Assembly: GCA_027451565.1 (NCBI GenBank)
Contig: DAIDJC010000131.1
Location: 1 to 8,687, forward strand
Reading direction: 5' to 3'
DNA length: 8,687 bases
From: Limisphaerales bacterium
GTDB lineage: Bacteria > Verrucomicrobiota > Verrucomicrobiia > Limisphaerales > UBA11358
Notes under the pieces: model-generated
What the model was told of the DNA's origin: nothing
The model's input: only the letters and a program-made list of their open reading frames with translations
Database searches by the model: none
Translations under genes and position numbers: made by a program
Shown here: one piece after another, positions 6,763 to 8,687 of the stretch
Numbering within the stretch: position 1 is the first letter of the stretch
How the letters are laid out: each line of letters starts with the position of its first letter

Positions 6763-6778
6763 TGCCCGGGCCCGGGCA
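6763..6778. repeat. 16-bp perfect GC palindrome upstream of hisI
   Basis: TGCCCGGGCCCGGGCA is identical on both strands, and its core is a direct repeat of CCCGGG. It lies 66 bp before the hisI ATG, in a 199-bp gap that otherwise shows only the 6663-6699 repeat and the hisI ribosome site. It could bind a dimeric regulator or form a cruciform; function is unknown. Confidence 0.4.
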
Positions 6779-6831
6779 TGGCCCAAAAATCCAACAGCGC
6801 AAATTGATGGTTTTTTAAGGGCAAACACGCT

Positions 6832-6835
6832 AGGA
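6832..6835 (+). promoter_or_regulatory. Ribosome binding site of hisI
   Basis: AGGA sits nine bases before the ATG at 6845. It is one of the few plausible Shine-Dalgarno sequences in the window and supports that start over longer in-frame readings. Confidence 0.5.
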
Positions 6836-6844
6836 TGCACAGTG

Positions 6845-7234
6845 ATGAACTTTTATGATCAATTAAAATATGATGACAACGGCTTGATCCCCGCCATCAT
6901 ACAGGAGGAGAAAACCGGACGTGTGGTGATGTTTGCATGGATGAACCGGGCTTCGCTGGAGAAAACCCTGGCCACAGGCAAAACCCATTTTTGGAGCAGG
7001 TCCCGAAAAAAATTCTGGATGAAAGGCGAGGAGAGCGGCAACACGCAGTCGGTGAAAAATATCGCCCTGGATTGTGATGCGGATGTGCTGCTCATTCAAG
7101 TGGAGCAAACGGGCGCGGCCTGTCACGAGGGGTATCACTCCTGTTTCTTTCGCACCTTGGACGCGAAGAGCGGACAGCTCCAGGTCACCGACGCCAAACT
7201 TCAGGATCCCGGTGTGATTTACCGGAAAAAGTAA
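6845..7234 (+). CDS. hisI: Phosphoribosyl-AMP cyclohydrolase
   Basis: HisI hydrolyses the adenine ring of phosphoribosyl-AMP, the third step of histidine biosynthesis, in the cytosol. The 129-residue product is the usual size for a stand-alone enzyme without the fused pyrophosphohydrolase (HisE) domain. It shows VVMFAWMNRASLEKTLATG (27-45), HFWSRSRKKFWMKGEESGN (48-66) and the DCDAD motif (76-80), whose Asp residues would bind Mg. Cys77, Cys93 (AACHEGYHSC) and Cys100 are expected to bind Zn. All key residues are intact. The frame is open further upstream and a GTG lies at 6842, but the AGGA spacing and the family's usual N-terminus favour ATG 6845. No other his gene is in view. The next gene, trpE, follows after 105 bp in the same direction and may be co-transcribed. 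Confidence 0.97.
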   Translation: MNFYDQLKYDDNGLIPAIIQEEKTGRVVMFAWMNRASLEKTLATGKTHFWSRSRKKFWMKGEESGNTQSVKNIALDCDADVLLIQVEQTGAACHEGYHSCFFRTLDAKSGQLQVTDAKLQDPGVIYRKK

Positions 7235-7238
7235 CCGG

Positions 7239-7280
7239 AGGCCTGCGGCAAACGGACGCGTGACGCGGGCCGGCAGGCCT
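7239..7280 (+). other. Stem-loop between hisI and trpE
   Basis: AGGCCTGC (7239-7246) pairs perfectly with GCAGGCCT (7273-7280). The stem can continue with GGC (7247-7249) against GCC (7269-7271) after a one-base bulge. It begins four bases after the hisI stop. There is no T-run after it. It may be a 3'-end hairpin for hisI or part of a folded trpE leader. Confidence 0.45.
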
Positions 7281-7298
7281 GGGTTTGCGCCCAAATCC
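7281..7298 (+). other. Second stem-loop in the trpE leader
   Basis: GGGTTTG (7281-7287) pairs with CAAATCC (7292-7298) around a four-base loop, with one G-U pair in RNA. It directly abuts the preceding stem-loop and ends 41 bp before the trpE ATG. No run of Trp codons and no T-box consensus accompany it. Confidence 0.35.
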
Positions 7299-7339
7299 AT
7301 TGTCAAGGCGGCGCAGAAAAGGCATCCTGAACAGCAGCC

Positions 7340-8687
7340 ATGTATTCACCCACACTGGAACAATTCAAGCAGCTTGCCGCCCAAGGCAACCTGATACCGG
7401 TCACCCGCCGCATTTTGGCCGATTTGGAAACGCCGCTGTCTGCCTATCGCAAAATACGGGGCGCCGGCGAATCCTTTCTTTTTGAGTCTGTTGAAGGCGG
7501 GGAACATATTGGCCGCTACTCTTTTGTGGGATGCAATCCCAGGGCCATTGTGAAGCAGACGGGGAAGCGGGTGGAAGTTCGTGAAAACGGGCGGGTGACC
7601 GCCAGCCATGAAGTGGGACGGGATGTTCGTGATGGGTTGGAGGTGGTTCAACGGGTGATGAACCAGTATAAACCGGTCACCCTGCCCGGGCTTCCCCGGT
7701 TCACCGGGGGCGCCGTGGGGTTCATTGGTTATGAATTCATCCATGACATTGAACCTGTTGTGCCCAGACCTATCAGGGATGAATTGGGCACACCGACCCT
7801 TTATTTTCTTGTGGCTGACGAACTCCTGGTGTTTGACCGGGTGAACCAGACCATCACCATAGTGGTGAATGCGATTTTGGAAGGGGAAACCGACCCGGCC
7901 ACGGCTTACGAAGATGCGTTGGCGGAAATAGAGCGCCTGATGGCCCTTCTGGAACAACCGGGCGACCAGAAGGTGGTGGACGCCGCCCCGGCAATCTTGC
8001 CCTTGGAATTCAGCTCCAACCAGACACCGGCGGATTTTCATGCCAATGTGGCTTCAGCCCGGAAATACATCCAGGCGGGGGATGTCATCCAAGTGGTGGG
8101 GTCCCAGCGCTTTTCCGCGCCCATACAAGCCTCGGCGGTGGATGTGTACCGCGCGGCCCGCAACATCAATCCCTCCCCCTATATGTTTTTGCTGGAGTTG
8201 GATGGTTTCTCGCTGGTGGGTGCCTCGCCAGAAATTCATGTGCGGTTTGAAGAAGGCAAAGTGGAGATACGCCCGATAGCGGGCACCCGGCGGCGTGGAA
8301 AAAACGCAGAAGAAGACCTGGCTTTGGAAAAGGAATTGCTGGCCGATCCCAAGGAGCGGGCGGAGCATGTCATGCTTGTGGACCTGGCCCGGAATGACAT
8401 TGGAAGAGTTTGCAAATTTGGTTCGGTGCACGTCCGGGAATTGATGAGCATTGAGCGTTACAGTCATGTCATGCATATCGTCTCCCAAGTTGAGGGCCGT
8501 TTGGATGGGGATAAAACAGCCTACGACCTGCTGCGGGCCACCTTTCCAGCCGGGACAGTGAGCGGAGCACCCAAGATAAGGGCCATGCAAATCATTTCTG
8601 AATTGGAAAAAACCGCGCGCGGTCCCTATGCCGGGTGCGTGGGTTATTTTTCTTTTGGCGGCAACCTGGACACTTGCATCACCATTC
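7340..8687 (+). CDS. trpE: Anthranilate synthase component I, 3' end outside window
   Basis: TrpE makes anthranilate from chorismate, using ammonia supplied by the TrpG subunit; this is the first committed step of tryptophan synthesis. The 449 codons visible cover most of a protein of about 500 residues, so the last 50 or so lie beyond the edge. The N-terminal domain carries SFLFESVEGGEHIGRYSFVG (45-64), matching the LLES-type tryptophan feedback site. NPSPYMFLLELDG (287-299) is the second part of that site. The catalytic chorismate-binding domain shows GASPEIHV, RPIAGTRRRG (331-340), ERAEHVMLVDLARNDIGRVC, YSHVMHIVSQVEG, FPAGTVSGAPKIRAM and GPYAGCVGYFSFGGNLD. All are intact, so an active, feedback-sensitive enzyme is expected. 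The ATG at 7340 lacks a Shine-Dalgarno but gives the usual family N-terminus. TrpG is not in view. Confidence 0.97.
   Translation, partial: MYSPTLEQFKQLAAQGNLIPVTRRILADLETPLSAYRKIRGAGESFLFESVEGGEHIGRYSFVGCNPRAIVKQTGKRVEVRENGRVTASHEVGRDVRDGLEVVQRVMNQYKPVTLPGLPRFTGGAVGFIGYEFIHDIEPVVPRPIRDELGTPTLYFLVADELLVFDRVNQTITIVVNAILEGETDPATAYEDALAEIERLMALLEQPGDQKVVDAAPAILPLEFSSNQTPADFHANVASARKYIQAGDVIQVVGSQRFSAPIQASAVDVYRAARNINPSPYMFLLELDGFSLVGASPEIHVRFEEGKVEIRPIAGTRRRGKNAEEDLALEKELLADPKERAEHVMLVDLARNDIGRVCKFGSVHVRELMSIERYSHVMHIVSQVEGRLDGDKTAYDLLRATFPAGTVSGAPKIRAMQIISELEKTARGPYAGCVGYFSFGGNLDTCITI

Noticed and set aside
7235..7339. Trp attenuator leader peptide or T-box before trpE
   Set aside because: No tandem TGG codons in a short ORF, no T-box consensus and no T-run terminator were found.
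7346..8041. Minus-strand ORF of 231 residues opposite trpE
   Set aside because: It is antisense to clear TrpE sequence and has no recognisable features.
1..8687. CRISPR array, tRNA, rRNA, phage or defence genes
   Set aside because: No regularly spaced repeats, no tRNA cloverleaf and no phage or defence-type domains were seen on either strand.

Overview
The window is ordinary chromosomal DNA from a GC-moderate bacterium. It most resembles Verrucomicrobiota, of the Pedosphaera/Limisphaera kind. That placement is inference from three things: the style of the TPR proteins (including a C-terminal 'RFRDG…A…ACNLTHW' motif familiar from Planctomycetes/Verrucomicrobia), the stand-alone GlmU-C-like acyltransferase, and the rarity of Shine-Dalgarno sequences. 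No rRNA or other phylogenetic marker is present to confirm it.

Region 1 (1-1487). A possible gene runs off the left edge on the minus strand; only its start, a membrane segment, is visible. Next comes a decayed insertion sequence of the ISKra4 type (170-1487) with well-kept 22-bp inverted ends (21/22 matching). Its small accessory ORF is still recognisable. Its transposase is broken by frameshifts, two in-frame stops and, by comparison with the family layout, internal deletions. The element sits in what was probably the divergent promoter region between the left-edge gene and hflX.

Region 2 (1514-4742). hflX (ribosome-associated GTPase, all G motifs intact) faces a two-gene minus-strand unit. 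That unit is a left-handed beta-helix acyltransferase resembling the acetyltransferase half of GlmU, followed by a membrane-anchored TPR protein whose start codon overlaps the acyltransferase stop (ATGA). The convergent gap holds only a weak hairpin.

Region 3 (4743-6645). A short gap separates the acyltransferase from a divergent plus-strand TPR protein. A small secreted protein follows, with a beta-rich N-terminal module and a thioredoxin-like C-terminal part that lacks a CXXC active site. An inverted repeat lies between these two genes.

Region 4 (6646-8687). Two amino-acid biosynthesis genes follow: hisI (phosphoribosyl-AMP cyclohydrolase, complete) and trpE (anthranilate synthase component I, cut by the right edge after 449 codons). 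A 16-bp GC palindrome precedes hisI. Two adjacent stem-loops lie between hisI and trpE, with no visible Trp leader peptide or T-box.

I found no clear novel system, no CRISPR array, no tRNA and no phage gene. The items most worth a second look are the internally deleted IS with preserved ends beside hflX, the TPR/acyltransferase cluster of unknown role, and the hairpins ahead of trpE.
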